Shown: positions 9,330-19,990, numbered from the stretch's first letter. The stretch: 64,000 nt of DNA from Auricularia sp. M13 (GCA_037042915.1 CM073194.1:3162001-3226000); one strand, 5' to 3'. The notes: generated by a model from the letters alone, not told the origin. Made by a program: numbers and translations.

Positions 9330-12300
9330 TCAACCGACACCATTCCTGGCGTCATTCCCCGTACCCACTAAAAAACCGGTCTGTTTATTCCAAAATTGTG
9401 CTTTCCAGTAATCAGGGTTGGCACTGCGATCTATCCAAGTATCTTCATATAGTACATTGCACAGTGCCTTTGTCTTGTAACGATGTTTATTTGTGAGAAG
9501 TTTATCCTGCACGCGGCGTGATTCGCACATTTTCTTCCATCTTTTGGCCACCTCCTCTTCTGGCATGACCCAGTCTGGATCCTCAGCGTGCTCAATACGG
9601 GTTTCACACCTTATCTTCCAGATCAGGAAGGCGGATTCTGACACAATAATGCAGAAGATGCGCTCCAGCGCACGATTTCTTGCAGACCCCATGTGTCCTA
9701 TTCGCATGGTTGCACAACCCATGATAACCCCGATGTCTATGTCTATGTTGATCTTGCGACTCTTCAGGAAGTCCTGGGCCAAGGCCCATACTGTTTCAAA
9801 ACCTGAGCTCTCGCATTTTAGGAGGATGTGTTCCATGGTCTCAGTTTCCTGGCATGATGGACATGTGGCATATGACGCCCATGGTTCTGGCATTTTGCTG
9901 AAATAGTCGCCAACTTTGTGCGCACCATGGGCCATTTTCCAAAGGAAGTTGCGCACACTGCGCGAAAGGTTTTTGGATTGCAGACTCTGCCAGAACTGAG
10001 ACTCCAGTGGCATGAAGTCTGTCGCATGATGTACACGCCATTTTATTAATTTGAGATTTTCCAAGGTCGCTTTTCGCTGTTTGACTTTTTTCTGGGCGAG
10101 CCATTTTATGGCTCTATGTGCTTCTCTCTGAGTGATATTTGCAATTGCAAGCCCAGGCTTATCAAAGGGCACCAGCTCCTCGAGGTCCAAATCAAAAGGT
10201 GGGCCCACTTCTGCAGCCACAAGGGCCATTTTTCTTGCCTCTCCAACCTGTGGCCAGTGCTTGACTCTGTTCTTGGCTATGCATGTGAACGAGGTCGGTG
10301 CACCTCTGGCACGCAGAGCTGCAGTCGCTGCTCGCATGGCGTCTGCCTCATTTGGCAGATCCATCCATCCAGTGGACTCATGCTTGGGTAAATCAAGGGT
10401 GAGCATTCTTACTACTGCTGCACTGGTGCTGATCATGTGCAGAGGGCAATGTCTTGGTGCCGTTGTTGCTGCCATCTTTATTGCTGTGGCTACACTGCGC
10501 ACATAGGAGTGTGTATCCCCTGGGCAGAAGCCCACTTTGTCGTCGAAATCGTGTTCTGGAAAATATGCTGCAAAGCCGCCCTTAGCAATTGCTGAATCTC
10601 CATTTATGATTGCACCGCAGACGACCACTTCCACAGCTTCTGCATCCTTGTCTCCATGTGGACGTACAGGTGCCTCATCACATATGGTGTCTGTCACCCC
10701 TCTCCCACTGAGGGCCATTGTGTCCACGAAAGCTCTGTAGTAGCTGGCCAGATCATCACCTTGGTGTAGGGTTGGGTTGAAAATTATTGGTTCACCAGTC
10801 TGGATTGCTTCCATGCGACCCTCTGCGAAAGTTTCCCACATGCTGGAGTCTACTTCAGCCTGTGTGGTCGCAGTGTTCCACTTGGGCGCAAGCTCGCTCA
10901 GTATGTCGCGAGCAAACTCCTGGCATTTGAAGGGGTTCTTGCAGCCCTCTGTTCTATCGGTCATGCAGTTGTCGCATATGCAGGTACTAGACTCCTCATG
11001 GTCAAAGTCATCAGGTTCAGCTATCTCTTCGAGATCTTCAACCGTACAGACCGCATGAGAGGTCTTTAGGCATCGCACTTCTCTCCTATATTCTCGCAGA
11101 ACATCTGGTTGTCCCATGGCTGGGTGTGCCCATATGGGCATATCTTCCCTTATGTGCTCTGGGATCTGAGGCGCATCGAGGGCGACATTATATTTAGCTG
11201 CAACCCTCACCATTTGCTGCAAGATGAAAGGTAGTTTCTGCTTGTTGGGTCGCCACACTTGTTGGAAGGGGTTGATGCGTGCGTCTGTTGGCACCCATTT
11301 CTTGTCCTTGTTGATGATGGCAACTCTGAAGATGAAGTCTGCCAGGTAGGTCCACATTGGACGTGTCTCATCATTTTTGATATATGCGCCCACCCATTTC
11401 AGGTATTGCGCATCATTCCTGCTCTCAGTGTGGAACAGACCCAGACCTCCATGGTCTCTACCCAGGCGCAGAGTATCCATATTAATTGGGTGGCGGCGAG
11501 AGCCAGCCCAGAGGAAGTCAAGCGTCATTTTATCCAGGCGTTTTTCCAGCTTGGTTGGCATGCCTTGGGCAGCAGTAAGGTACTGGGTAAATCCGCCTAC
11601 CACAACCTGTGATATAATGCTTCTACCATTAAGCGAGGGGCGCTTACTTTCCCATCTTTGTAGAGTTTCAGCAATTTTGTCCTGGATGGAGGACCAGGCA
11701 TTCACATTCTGCACTCCATTGCCTGGCCAGGTACCAAGTATGCGAATGGGTTCGCCATCTCTGGCAATGCGCACTGAGTCTGGGATGGCAGGGTCCCCAT
11801 CTTTGAGGCATCTCGAATCCAGGACTTGTGTCCTGTACTCTTTTGTACCCATTGGAACGATTTCAGTTTTCTGCACATTGAAGCGAGCACCTGCTGCAAG
11901 GCACCACTGGTCCAGGATCTGGAAGAGGCGCTGGTAAGAGTCATTCTCACTCATGTACACTGTTGTATCATCTGCATACAATGTGGCGATTAGTTTGCCC
12001 TCAATGCCATCAATCTTGTAGCCTTGCAGCTCAGAGCGTCTGAGCATAGCTGAGAGCGGCTCTATTGCCAAGTTAAAAAGCAAGCAGGAGAGGGGATCTC
12101 CCTGCCTGACGCCTCTGGTAACTCTAAACTTTTTGCTTGCAAAGCCATTGATCATGACCACAGTGAAAGCATTTTCATACAGCGTCCTGACCGCATTCAC
12201 AAAGTGCTCTGGGAAGCCAAAGGCTTTGAGAATCTTGTGCAGATAGTCATGTCTTATGCGATCATAAGCTTTTTCCTGGTCCAGTGCCACAATGGCGCCA

Positions 12301-14426
12301 TTTTCTTCCTTGGCTTCAGCGTAATCAAGGATGAGACTCGTGATTTTGGAATGGTCTGTGATACTGCGACCCTGGACAAAGCCAGCCTGAGATTCATGAA
12401 TGAGCTGGGGCGCAATGCTAGCCAGCCTGAGCGCCAAGGCCTTGGTGTAAATTTTGTAGTCTGTGTTGAGGAGAGTGATCGGCCTATAATTTGCGATCTC
12501 ACTTCTATCTCCCTTCTTGTACAGGGGGCACAGCCAGCCTTCTGCAAATTTGGCGTCTGCGTCTAAGCCATGGAGTTCAATATCTTCAAAGACCATTGTC
12601 ATCATACCCACGACGTCAAAGGTTTGATCTTCTTTGCCCCTGGATTTACAGAACTGCTTGTGGATGACTTTCCAGAGTTCATATATGAGTCCATCTAAGC
12701 CAGCAGCTTTCCCACTTTTCGAGGACGCCAGGGATTCTGTTACATCCTCTCTTGATATTACAGCTGCTAGTTTGGCACGCGCACTTGCATCTGCGCGACG
12801 CTCCAGGTGATCTAAAGCGTGCTCTATGGCCTGTGAGCGCGCAGCTTCATCTACGTCCAGATCTTTGGACTGGATCGAGTTGTGGTATTCTCCAGCCAAA
12901 TCTGCCATATCGCGTGATTCCAGAACATACTGTGCTGGTTCACACCCTGGGCGCTTGAGTTGCATCATGGTGTCACGCGGTTTTTTACTTTTCACCCAAC
13001 TGAACCAGGACTTGGACATGGTCTCTGCTTCCAGCCAGACACGTGTTGATCTATTCTGGAATGTGGAGGTGTGCGAGCCATCCTGTAGATTGTAGATCTC
13101 CATTTCAGCTTTTCTGAGCTGCGCTTTTGCCTCTGTGATTTCATCAGGCGAGGATGCTGCTCTCAGGCAGGTTTTGGCAGAGTTTCTCTGTTCTTGCGCT
13201 TTTGTCAGTTTTGTGCGCCTGGCGCAATTGAGATCTTTGCTTCTGGCCTTGGCTGCCTTTCTTATCTGCTCTTTCAGACGTTCCCAGGTACGCTGGGGGT
13301 TGTTGAATACTGTCCTGCCCAAGAGGGCGATGGCGTCCATCTCTGACTGGGCGCTTTTGCCAAGTTTGTACACCTCTGACATGAAAACTTTGTCCCTTGT
13401 TAGGTTCTCAGACATGGTCCAGCGTCCAGGACCAATGTCTGGAGCATCTCTGCACACTAGTTCCACAGAGATTCTGCTGTGGTCATACGTATTTATGCCC
13501 GACACATTAATTTCCCACTGTCTGCTGACCGCACGCATTTTGTTGGTCAGGTAGATCCTATCAATGCGAGACATGGAGGACAGAGACATGTTTCGCCATG
13601 TCCATTCGATGCTATCAGGGAAAGTGTCTCTCCACCCATCGGTGACTTTTAGATATCTTTTAAGGTCTTCAAAGGACTGTGGTGCATCTATCTTTGACAA
13701 TTTTGCAGGGAAGCGATCGATGGGGTCTTCCACCTGGTTGAAATCTCCCAACATGACATCTGGTTTAGGGATCTTACCCTTTGCACGCTTGAGAGTCTTT
13801 TTTAGAGCTTCCCAGAATTCTCTATTTGCCTTGGCAGTGGTGGGTGCATATATGGCAAGGACGGCCAGGCTTGAGTTCCTGTGCCATTCGATTTTGCACA
13901 CTATCGCCCTTCCTGGGACTAGGACGTGAGTGTCAATAGTGCGATAGTTTGTGAGCAGTTTGTTGAAGACCAGCGCCACACCTCCAGCACCTGTGGGATT
14001 TGCTGGCAGCGCACTATTCTCTACGTGGAGGTGCTCGTAGTACTGGTGAATCTCATCAATGTGCTGCGCATCGAGGTGAGTCTCCTGGATGGCCATGATT
14101 CCAATTTTATGACTGCGAATGTCTTCGGCAATCTTTTTCCATTTGATGCTGCCAGCTACCCTCTGTGCGCCCCGGCCTTTCATATTCTCAGAGGCCAGTT
14201 TGATATAGGCCTTGGTGCTCTTCTTTGAGCGCATCTGATTGTCCTGCATTATTGGTAATACTGCATGGTTTGAGTAGTTATTCCCAGCATCAGATGGTGT
14301 CTGTACATATGCTGAGCTCGACCCTGCCACTGATCGTGGCGTAGTTAGGTCGCTTGCATCAGTGCCGGATTTGCCAGACTGATGCGCATCTTGACGCCAG
14401 CCTTCTGGCGTCAGAATGTTGTTCAT
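9330..14426 (-). CDS. LINE ORF2: endonuclease, reverse transcriptase, RNase H, zinc finger
   Basis: From the first ATG (14426) the ORF encodes about 1698 residues; the frame is open a further 111 codons upstream to 14759 without an ATG. Domains in order are as follows. The AP-type endonuclease carries IMAIQETHL, MLGDFNQVEDP, SRIDRIYL and YDHSRISVEL. The reverse transcriptase carries NYRPITLLNTDYKI, AGFVQGRSI, ALDQEKAYDRI, RGVRQGDPLS and the active-site YADD at 11967-11978. An RNase H-like region includes GGFAAYFPEHDF and CPLHMISTSAAVV. A final zf-RVT-like segment has CPSCQETETMEHILLKC. The protein would nick the target and copy the element RNA. All key motifs are present and the frame is unbroken. 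A 5' start upstream of 14426 by a non-ATG codon or splicing cannot be excluded. Confidence 0.88.
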   Translation of the reverse strand: MNNILTPEGWRQDAHQSGKSGTDASDLTTPRSVAGSSSAYVQTPSDAGNNYSNHAVLPIMQDNQMRSKKSTKAYIKLASENMKGRGAQRVAGSIKWKKIAEDIRSHKIGIMAIQETHLDAQHIDEIHQYYEHLHVENSALPANPTGAGGVALVFNKLLTNYRTIDTHVLVPGRAIVCKIEWHRNSSLAVLAIYAPTTAKANREFWEALKKTLKRAKGKIPKPDVMLGDFNQVEDPIDRFPAKLSKIDAPQSFEDLKRYLKVTDGWRDTFPDSIEWTWRNMSLSSMSRIDRIYLTNKMRAVSRQWEINVSGINTYDHSRISVELVCRDAPDIGPGRWTMSENLTRDKVFMSEVYKLGKSAQSEMDAIALLGRTVFNNPQRTWERLKEQIRKAAKARSKDLNCARRTKLTKAQEQRNSAKTCLRAASSPDEITEAKAQLRKAEMEIYNLQDGSHTSTFQNRSTRVWLEAETMSKSWFSWVKSKKPRDTMMQLKRPGCEPAQYVLESRDMADLAGEYHNSIQSKDLDVDEAARSQAIEHALDHLERRADASARAKLAAVISREDVTESLASSKSGKAAGLDGLIYELWKVIHKQFCKSRGKEDQTFDVVGMMTMVFEDIELHGLDADAKFAEGWLCPLYKKGDRSEIANYRPITLLNTDYKIYTKALALRLASIAPQLIHESQAGFVQGRSITDHSKITSLILDYAEAKEENGAIVALDQEKAYDRIRHDYLHKILKAFGFPEHFVNAVRTLYENAFTVVMINGFASKKFRVTRGVRQGDPLSCLLFNLAIEPLSAMLRRSELQGYKIDGIEGKLIATLYADDTTVYMSENDSYQRLFQILDQWCLAAGARFNVQKTEIVPMGTKEYRTQVLDSRCLKDGDPAIPDSVRIARDGEPIRILGTWPGNGVQNVNAWSSIQDKIAETLQRWESKRPSLNGRSIISQVVVGGFTQYLTAAQGMPTKLEKRLDKMTLDFLWAGSRRHPINMDTLRLGRDHGGLGLFHTESRNDAQYLKWVGAYIKNDETRPMWTYLADFIFRVAIINKDKKWVPTDARINPFQQVWRPNKQKLPFILQQMVRVAAKYNVALDAPQIPEHIREDMPIWAHPAMGQPDVLREYRREVRCLKTSHAVCTVEDLEEIAEPDDFDHEESSTCICDNCMTDRTEGCKNPFKCQEFARDILSELAPKWNTATTQAEVDSSMWETFAEGRMEAIQTGEPIIFNPTLHQGDDLASYYRAFVDTMALSGRGVTDTICDEAPVRPHGDKDAEAVEVVVCGAIINGDSAIAKGGFAAYFPEHDFDDKVGFCPGDTHSYVRSVATAIKMAATTAPRHCPLHMISTSAAVVRMLTLDLPKHESTGWMDLPNEADAMRAATAALRARGAPTSFTCIAKNRVKHWPQVGEARKMALVAAEVGPPFDLDLEELVPFDKPGLAIANITQREAHRAIKWLAQKKVKQRKATLENLKLIKWRVHHATDFMPLESQFWQSLQSKNLSRSVRNFLWKMAHGAHKVGDYFSKMPEPWASYATCPSCQETETMEHILLKCESSGFETVWALAQDFLKSRKINIDIDIGVIMGCATMRIGHMGSARNRALERIFCIIVSESAFLIWKIRCETRIEHAEDPDWVMPEEEVAKRWKKMCESRRVQDKLLTNKHRYKTKALCNVLYEDTWIDRSANPDYWKAQFWNKQTGFLVGTGNDARNGVG

Positions 14427-14999
14427 CACGAACTCTCCCCCCGAAGCGCTGCCTCCTGCTTCCTGAGCACCATCATCCACAGAGGGAAGGGCAGCATCAG
14501 AAACCTCTGGTTCGGTGCTCTGGAACGTGTAACCAGACCGATCATTTGTCACCTGAGATGTGTTGTTGGTGGTAATTGGATTTCGCGCTGTACATCTTGC
14601 AGAGAGGGGCCAGCGCACCCATCTCGCGCAGCTGGCATACCGGCCAGCACGGTGAGCTATGCCAGTCAGTACTACTCGCACCGTCCGGACAGTGCGATTT
14701 CCATCAGGCTTCAGCGTCTCCGCGCGGCTCGCTCTTGGTCTAAATAGACCTCCGCTCACTCCCGCTGCTTCCTGTCCCCGGAGGTCAGTAAATTGGGCTT
14801 CAGGAGGGCACTAGCTAGGATTGTGCGTAGCCGGGGTTTGAGGTTGCCAGGGCCGTTGCCGGTTCAGGGCACTGTGCATCTCTGTTTCGTAATGGGAGGC
14901 GTGCTCGTTTGTGAGTGTTCATGCATTAGCTCCCTTGACACGATCATCGCGTGGTTATTTCATGTATGTTACGTGTGTTGGCGTGCGAGTTTGTAGAGC

Positions 15000-16675
15000 T
15001 TGCAGCTGCGTGAGTTGTTGCGATCCGCGCACGTGCGCGAGATATTTCGGTGCGCGCATCAGCGCGAGAAATTGCAGTGTGCGCACTCGCGCGAAGAGTT
15101 GCAGTATGCTCATTCTCGCGAGAGGTTGCGGTGCGTGCGTCTGTGCGAGAAACTGTGTGAGGATCCGCGGTGCGTGCACCTGCACGAGGATCCACTGTGT
15201 TTGCACCTTCGCGAGAGGTTGCGGTGCGCGTTTCTGCGCGAGAAGTCACGGTGTGCTTGCTTGCGCAGGATAGCGCGGCGTGCGCATCCGCGCGAGAGGT
15301 AGCGGTACGTGCATGCGCGAGCGGGCGTGTGTAGTCGCGGTGTGTGTATCTGCGTGAGAAAGCGTGATGCGCTCGCCCGCGCGAGAAATCGCGGTTCGCT
15401 CACCCGCGCGGGAATTCGCGTTGCGCGCACTTGCGCGCGAAACCGCGTTACACGCACCCGTGTGAGGAAGCGCGATGTGCTTATCCGCGCGAGAAGTCGC
15501 GGTGCGCGCATCCGCGCGGGAAGTAGCGGTACGTGCATGCGCGAGCTGGCGTGTGTAGCTGCGGTGTGTGTATCTGTGTGAGAAAGCACGGCGTACGGAT
15601 TTGTGTGAGAAAGTACGGTGCGCTCGCCTGCGTGAGAGGGCGTGATGCGCTCACTCGCGTGAGAATTTGCGTTGCACGCACTCGCGCGAGAATCCGCGGT
15701 GCGCGTTTCCGCGCGAGAGTCCGCGGTGCGCGCATTGCGCGAGAGTGCGCGGTGTGCGCACTTGCGCGAGGACCCGCTGTGCGCTTACCCGCGCGAGAGT
15801 CCGCGGTGCGCGCATTGCGCGAGAGTGCGCGGTGTGCGCACTTGCGCGAGGACCCGCTGTGCGCTTACCCGCGCGAGAGTCCGCGGTGCGCGCACTTGCG
15901 CGCGAATCCGCGGTGCGTGCACTTGCGCGAGAACCCGCGGTGCGCGTTTCTGCGCGAGAATCCGCGGTGAGTCCGCGGTGCGCTCACCCGCGTGAGAATT
16001 TGCGTTGCACGCACTCGCGCGAGAATCCGCGGTGCGCGTTTCCGCGCGAGAGTCCGCGGTGCGCGCACCCGCGTGAGAGTCCGCGGTGCGCGTTTCTGCG
16101 CGAGAATCCGCGGTGCGTGCACCCGCGTGAGAGTCCGCGGTGCGCGCATTTGCGCGAGAGTCCGCGGTGCGCGCACTTGCGCGAGAGTCCGCGGTGCGTG
16201 CACTTGCGCGAGGACCCGCGGTGCGCGTTTCTGCGCGAGAATCCGCGGTGCGTGCACCCGCGTGAGAGTCCGCGGTGTGCGTTTCTGCGCGAGAATCCGC
16301 GGTGCGCGCACCCGCATGAGAGTCCGCGGTGCGCGTACTTGCGCGAGAGTCCGCGGTGCGCGTTTCTGCGCGAGAATCCGCGGTGCGCGCACCCGCATGA
16401 GAGTCCGCGGTGCGCGTACTTGCGCGAGAGTCCGCGGTGCGCTCATCCGTGCGAGATCCACGGTGCACGCACCCGCGCGGGAATCCGCGATGCGCGTACT
16501 TGCGCGAGAATCCGCGGTGCGCTCATCCGCGCGAGAGTCCGCGGTGCGCGCACCTGCGCGAGAATTCGCAGTGCGCATTTCTGCGTGAGAGTCCGCGGTA
16601 CGCATTTCTGTGCGAGAACTTGCGCGAGGGAGCGCGGTGTGCGCGCCTGCGCGAAAAGATTTGCTGTGTGCGTCC
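15000..16675. repeat. 27-bp CpG-rich minisatellite inside the LINE
   Basis: About 60 copies of a 27-bp unit, for example CGCGAGAGTCCGCGGTGCGC followed by GCACTTG, run head to tail. Copies are well conserved from about 15700 to 16650 and more degenerate toward 15000. Because 27 is a multiple of three, several frames stay open on both strands and give nonapeptide repeats (RESPRCAHL on plus, TADSRAETR on minus). Higher-order 81-bp blocks occur, for example about 16305-16440. A longer block starting TAGCGGTACGTGCATGCGCG recurs at about 15300 and 15525. The array lies between the ORF1-type block and ORF2 of the LINE. It may be a spacer, promoter-like array or structured RNA; a protein-coding role is not supported. 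Confidence 0.85.
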
Positions 16676-16950
16676 CGCATGTTCGGTCGTAGTGGCAGCA
16701 CCATTCTATAATTGGGGGAGGTACTACAGCGGAGTCGGGCTTGAGGAAAAGGGGGGCGACGTGGGGAGCCGGCGCGACAGCGTGAATGTGGCGGGCTCGC
16801 AAGAAGGGAGAGTGCGGTGGCGCGGTCAAGAATGCTTATGTGCATGGGTGCGCAGTGACGAGGGGGATGATATCTGCATACAAGAAGGGAGGGGGGGGGG
16901 GTTGTGCACAAGAGCGGCGTGGGCGGCGAGGGGTACGGGGTTCCTGGCTG

Positions 16951-18324
16951 TTAGTGCGTACGGCCTCCGCCACGTCCGCCGCGACTGCCTCCGCGGTTGC
17001 TGGCGCCTCCTCGTCCGCCGCGGTTGGCGTTGCTCCTTGTGCTGCCGGTGCCCTGCGTGCCGCTGTGCTGCGACGCTCCGTTTGCGTTCGTCCACCCTTC
17101 GATGCGAGCCGTTGGGCATTTGCCTGTGGGGTGACCCGCGCTGTTACATACCGAGCAGGACCACGCTGGCTTACGCATTTTGCCGTGTCCTTTGAAAGGG
17201 TGGCGGATGGGTATGGCGCTGACGGCGTCGCGGAGCTCGAAGAGGAGGTCGGGGGGGAGGAAGTCAACGTCGGCATGTACATTGTACTCCTTAATCGACT
17301 CGGTGCTCGCAGTTGTCGTCAGCGAGCGGACTGTTATCGAGTCGAGGAAAGCTTGAATTAAGGGCTCAGCCGCTATTTTGTTCCGAGAGGCGAATGTTTC
17401 GAAGGGCGAGCGGAATTTCGGGCTGGCTTCCCAGGACGGTCCGATGCTGGCGCGTACCTGCGCGCCCCTGAGCTGCGTATTTGTGACGGTCCCCAGGTGC
17501 GACGAGGCGAGGAGGGTGAAGCGAAAAGTCGTGATGCTGGCATTGTCGATCACGTAGTGCCTCTTGTCGCACAGCGCGTCTTCCTGTGTGCGCGTGATGC
17601 CAGTCAGCAAGAATGTGTTCTTGCGGATGCCTTTGCTGCGGGGGTCTGATTCCGCGCTCGTGACCTGCGGTTTGCTGCTCGGGAAGGCTCCTTTGAAAGA
17701 CTTGACCAGCTTCTTGACGACCGCCAGTGGGTGCATGGACGAGGGGTCTATGCCGCCGATGCTGTCGCACGTGAAGACGACTTTCGCCTTCTTGTATCCC
17801 GACCACGCCGAGCGCTGCGTGGGGCAGAGGTTGCTGAGGTGCCCATTTGCTGCCATGCCGTCGATCCGGCGGTTGTTTCCGCTGGAGGCGACGTGGACTG
17901 TGCGCTCATCGAAAGCGGCGTGTAGCTCGAAGTCATCGTCGTCGTCTTCTCCGTCCGTGTCTTCTATGTCCTCCTCCTCGTCGTCGAGATCGTCATCGAT
18001 GTCGTCCTCGGGCGTGTACGCGCGCGGTGGCTGCGCTGCCGGGATGTCCGGTGCTGCATATACGTCGTCGTCCTCGATGGGGTCATCCACCTCCATCTCT
18101 TGCAGGCCTGAGCGTTGGCGAGCGTGGCGGTCGACGGTGTGTTGGCGCCTGGGGGGGTGTCTCTGGGGGTGCCGTGTCTGGGCCTCTTGTTCGTGCACAG
18201 AAAGCTGTCGCTCTCGTCGTTGTGACCTCAGGAGTGACGGCGAGACTTGATCGCCGGCATCTCCTCGCAGGCCGGCTGCCCTGTCTGGGTCCCGCAGGTC
18301 CTCGGCGTCGTCGTGGGTGAACAT
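16951..18324 (-). CDS. LINE ORF1-type protein with CCHC zinc knuckle and RGG tail
   Basis: This 457-codon ATG ORF is the last of five ORFs on the element's sense strand. It has a basic N-terminus, a strongly acidic stretch near residues 100-135 (DDDLDDEEEDIEDTDGEDD), and a central globular part of about 200 residues. A single zinc knuckle CSVCNSAGHPTGKC fits C-x2-C-x4-H-x4-C, and a Gly/Arg-rich end (RGGRGG, RGGSRGGRGGG) follows. Zinc knuckles and basic tails are usual in LINE ORF1 proteins, which coat the element RNA. It ends just before the minisatellite. It is the best candidate for the true ORF1 of this LINE. A host origin is unlikely, given the target-site duplication enclosing the region. 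Confidence 0.65.
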   Translation of the reverse strand: MFTHDDAEDLRDPDRAAGLRGDAGDQVSPSLLRSQRRERQLSVHEQEAQTRHPQRHPPRRQHTVDRHARQRSGLQEMEVDDPIEDDDVYAAPDIPAAQPPRAYTPEDDIDDDLDDEEEDIEDTDGEDDDDDFELHAAFDERTVHVASSGNNRRIDGMAANGHLSNLCPTQRSAWSGYKKAKVVFTCDSIGGIDPSSMHPLAVVKKLVKSFKGAFPSSKPQVTSAESDPRSKGIRKNTFLLTGITRTQEDALCDKRHYVIDNASITTFRFTLLASSHLGTVTNTQLRGAQVRASIGPSWEASPKFRSPFETFASRNKIAAEPLIQAFLDSITVRSLTTTASTESIKEYNVHADVDFLPPDLLFELRDAVSAIPIRHPFKGHGKMRKPAWSCSVCNSAGHPTGKCPTARIEGWTNANGASQHSGTQGTGSTRSNANRGGRGGASNRGGSRGGRGGGRTH

Positions 18325-18395
18325 GTCGCGTAGGAGGTCTCGTGGCGCCGCGAGTGAGTGGTGGCTGGCATTCGTTGCGGGTCCAGGACGGCGGT

Positions 18396-19517
18396 CTATT
18401 CTACAGGAAGTTCAGCGCCTACATTCGACGTCTGTGCAGTAGCAGTGGTTTCGTACCTTGGCCAGAAGCCTTGGGTCGCTGTGTCGTTAGACCCGCCACC
18501 GACTTGCTGTGTGGCCTGCAGCGGGGCGATGGGCTGTCGGGCGGGGCGATTCCTTTCGCGGCCCTGCTGCTCGGCCTGTGGCTCGCCTTGCGCCTGCAAG
18601 GCATCCGCATTTTGAGAGACTTCCAGCGGCCTGGGCGCGCGCGGTAGGAGGGCTGCCGGCTGTATCGGTGGCAGGGGTCGTGACGCAGAGTGCCTGGGCA
18701 TCGGCGCGATCTGGCGTGCACCCGGTTGGGCCGTCGGGGGCTTCAGCGATCTTTCGCGCTGTTGCTCCTGCGTGGCTTCCGAAGGTTGTAGCGGCGGCCA
18801 CATTGAGACGTCGAGCCCTTCGAAAGACTGCCTGCGTCGGTCTCTGCGCTCGACCTCCGTCTGGTGTATTTTTTTCCGGTCACCGGGCGTGGCTGCGTCG
18901 TCCGCGGTTCTGGTTTGCGCTGGGCGTGCTGGGGAGAGCTCGGCGCTTATGGGGGCTGACGCGGAGGGCGACGAGGGGAGGAATGGGTCTGCGGTCGTCG
19001 TTTCCAGTACCTCGTGTTGCAGGCCTGGGACGGCGTGGTCGTCTGGCTGGGTGGCAGGGACGAGGACTTCTTCTAGCTCCATCTGCGAGGTGCGTCTGGG
19101 AGCTTCCGGCAGCGGTGACGAGTGCGGTAGGGCTGGGACGCGCGTCGTGGCCTTGCTGAGGACTCTGCGGCAGGAACGGCTGGTAGATGAGGGTAAGAGG
19201 AAGATGGGGCGTCCCATGGCAGAGTCTGGCGCACCCTGTTCCTCTGCTCGAGGCGCAAGTGTCACTTGTCGTCCCTTGGCAGCCATCTCGGCGGCGCGCG
19301 GGTCTGTATGGCGGCGAAATGAGGGTGGGCGGACCGGGCGAGTAGTAGTCTCGACATACCTCAGAATTCCGCGTGGAGGACCTATTGTGGACGCGCGGTT
19401 CCTGAGCGCCGCCTGCTTGCTCAGCACGGGTGCACGCGCGTTCATGTAGAGTCTTCGCCACCGCCTGGCGCTGGGCTGACGAAAGGGCACGGTAGGGGAA
19501 GAGCAGCCCTGGCCCAT
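18396..19517 (-). CDS. LINE upstream ORF d (373 aa), unknown
   Basis: This ATG ORF starts 57 nt after the stop of ORF c and stops 72 nt before the zinc-knuckle ORF. It is rich in Arg, Pro, Ser and Gln and looks largely disordered (for example PMPRHSASRPLPPIQPAALL). One charged segment, DRKKIHQTEVERRDRRRQ, could bind nucleic acid. No domain is recognised. Its place in a same-strand ORF array inside the LINE suggests an ORF1-related product or the N-terminal part of one. Alternatively it is an open but untranslated frame in GC-rich DNA. Confidence 0.4.
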   Translation of the reverse strand: MGQGCSSPTVPFRQPSARRWRRLYMNARAPVLSKQAALRNRASTIGPPRGILRYVETTTRPVRPPSFRRHTDPRAAEMAAKGRQVTLAPRAEEQGAPDSAMGRPIFLLPSSTSRSCRRVLSKATTRVPALPHSSPLPEAPRRTSQMELEEVLVPATQPDDHAVPGLQHEVLETTTADPFLPSSPSASAPISAELSPARPAQTRTADDAATPGDRKKIHQTEVERRDRRRQSFEGLDVSMWPPLQPSEATQEQQRERSLKPPTAQPGARQIAPMPRHSASRPLPPIQPAALLPRAPRPLEVSQNADALQAQGEPQAEQQGRERNRPARQPIAPLQATQQVGGGSNDTATQGFWPRYETTATAQTSNVGAELPVE

Positions 19518-19573
19518 TCAGCTCTGCTCATCGAAGCCGCGTCAAGGGCGGGCAGGGCGCTTGGATGTGGGAT

Positions 19574-19990
19574 CTACGGCCTGCTACGTGGTCGTGGTAT
19601 GACAAAGTCGTCCCGATCTGGCCGGCCCGGCGTGTTTGAATCGGAGTTGTAATTACAGGCCGCGTCATCCTCGCTCGTACCCCCATCGCGAAAAGGCCGC
19701 AGTGCTGCGCGATCTTCGCAGCATTGCCTCAATACTATCGCATGATTTTCCAGAGATCTCCGGACTTTCCAGAGCTCGGCTTTCGTGCTCGGGTGGCGCA
19801 TAGAGACTGGTTCCTTGCAAATCTCATTTCTGTCGCGATTTGCGTCAGCGCTTGCGTCGTCCACGCTGATCCCTGGCGTGTTTCTGGGGCCTGTGCGCTC
19901 GGCCGAGTGCTTCTCCGGGCGAGTGACTTGATTTCGGAACGCTCGGTGATCTCGGCCTGCCCCTGCTGTCTCGCTTGATGATAACAACAT
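19574..19990 (-). CDS. LINE upstream ORF c (138 aa), unknown
   Basis: An ATG ORF lies between ORFs b and d, 45 nt after the stop of b. It is polar and charged, with few hydrophobic stretches; one region (STKAELWKVRRSLENHAIVL) could be helical. No family is recognised. Confidence rests only on its place in the consecutive array. Confidence 0.3.
   Translation of the reverse strand: MLLSSSETAGAGRDHRAFRNQVTRPEKHSAERTGPRNTPGISVDDASADANRDRNEICKEPVSMRHPSTKAELWKVRRSLENHAIVLRQCCEDRAALRPFRDGGTSEDDAACNYNSDSNTPGRPDRDDFVIPRPRSRP

Noticed and set aside
15000-16675. CRISPR-like array
   Set aside because: There are no unique spacers between units, the unit is contiguous, and the genome is eukaryotic.
15667-16692. 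Repeat proteins of 200-348 residues on both strands
   Set aside because: They arise because a 27-bp stop-free unit is repeated; several frames are equally open, so none is supported as coding.
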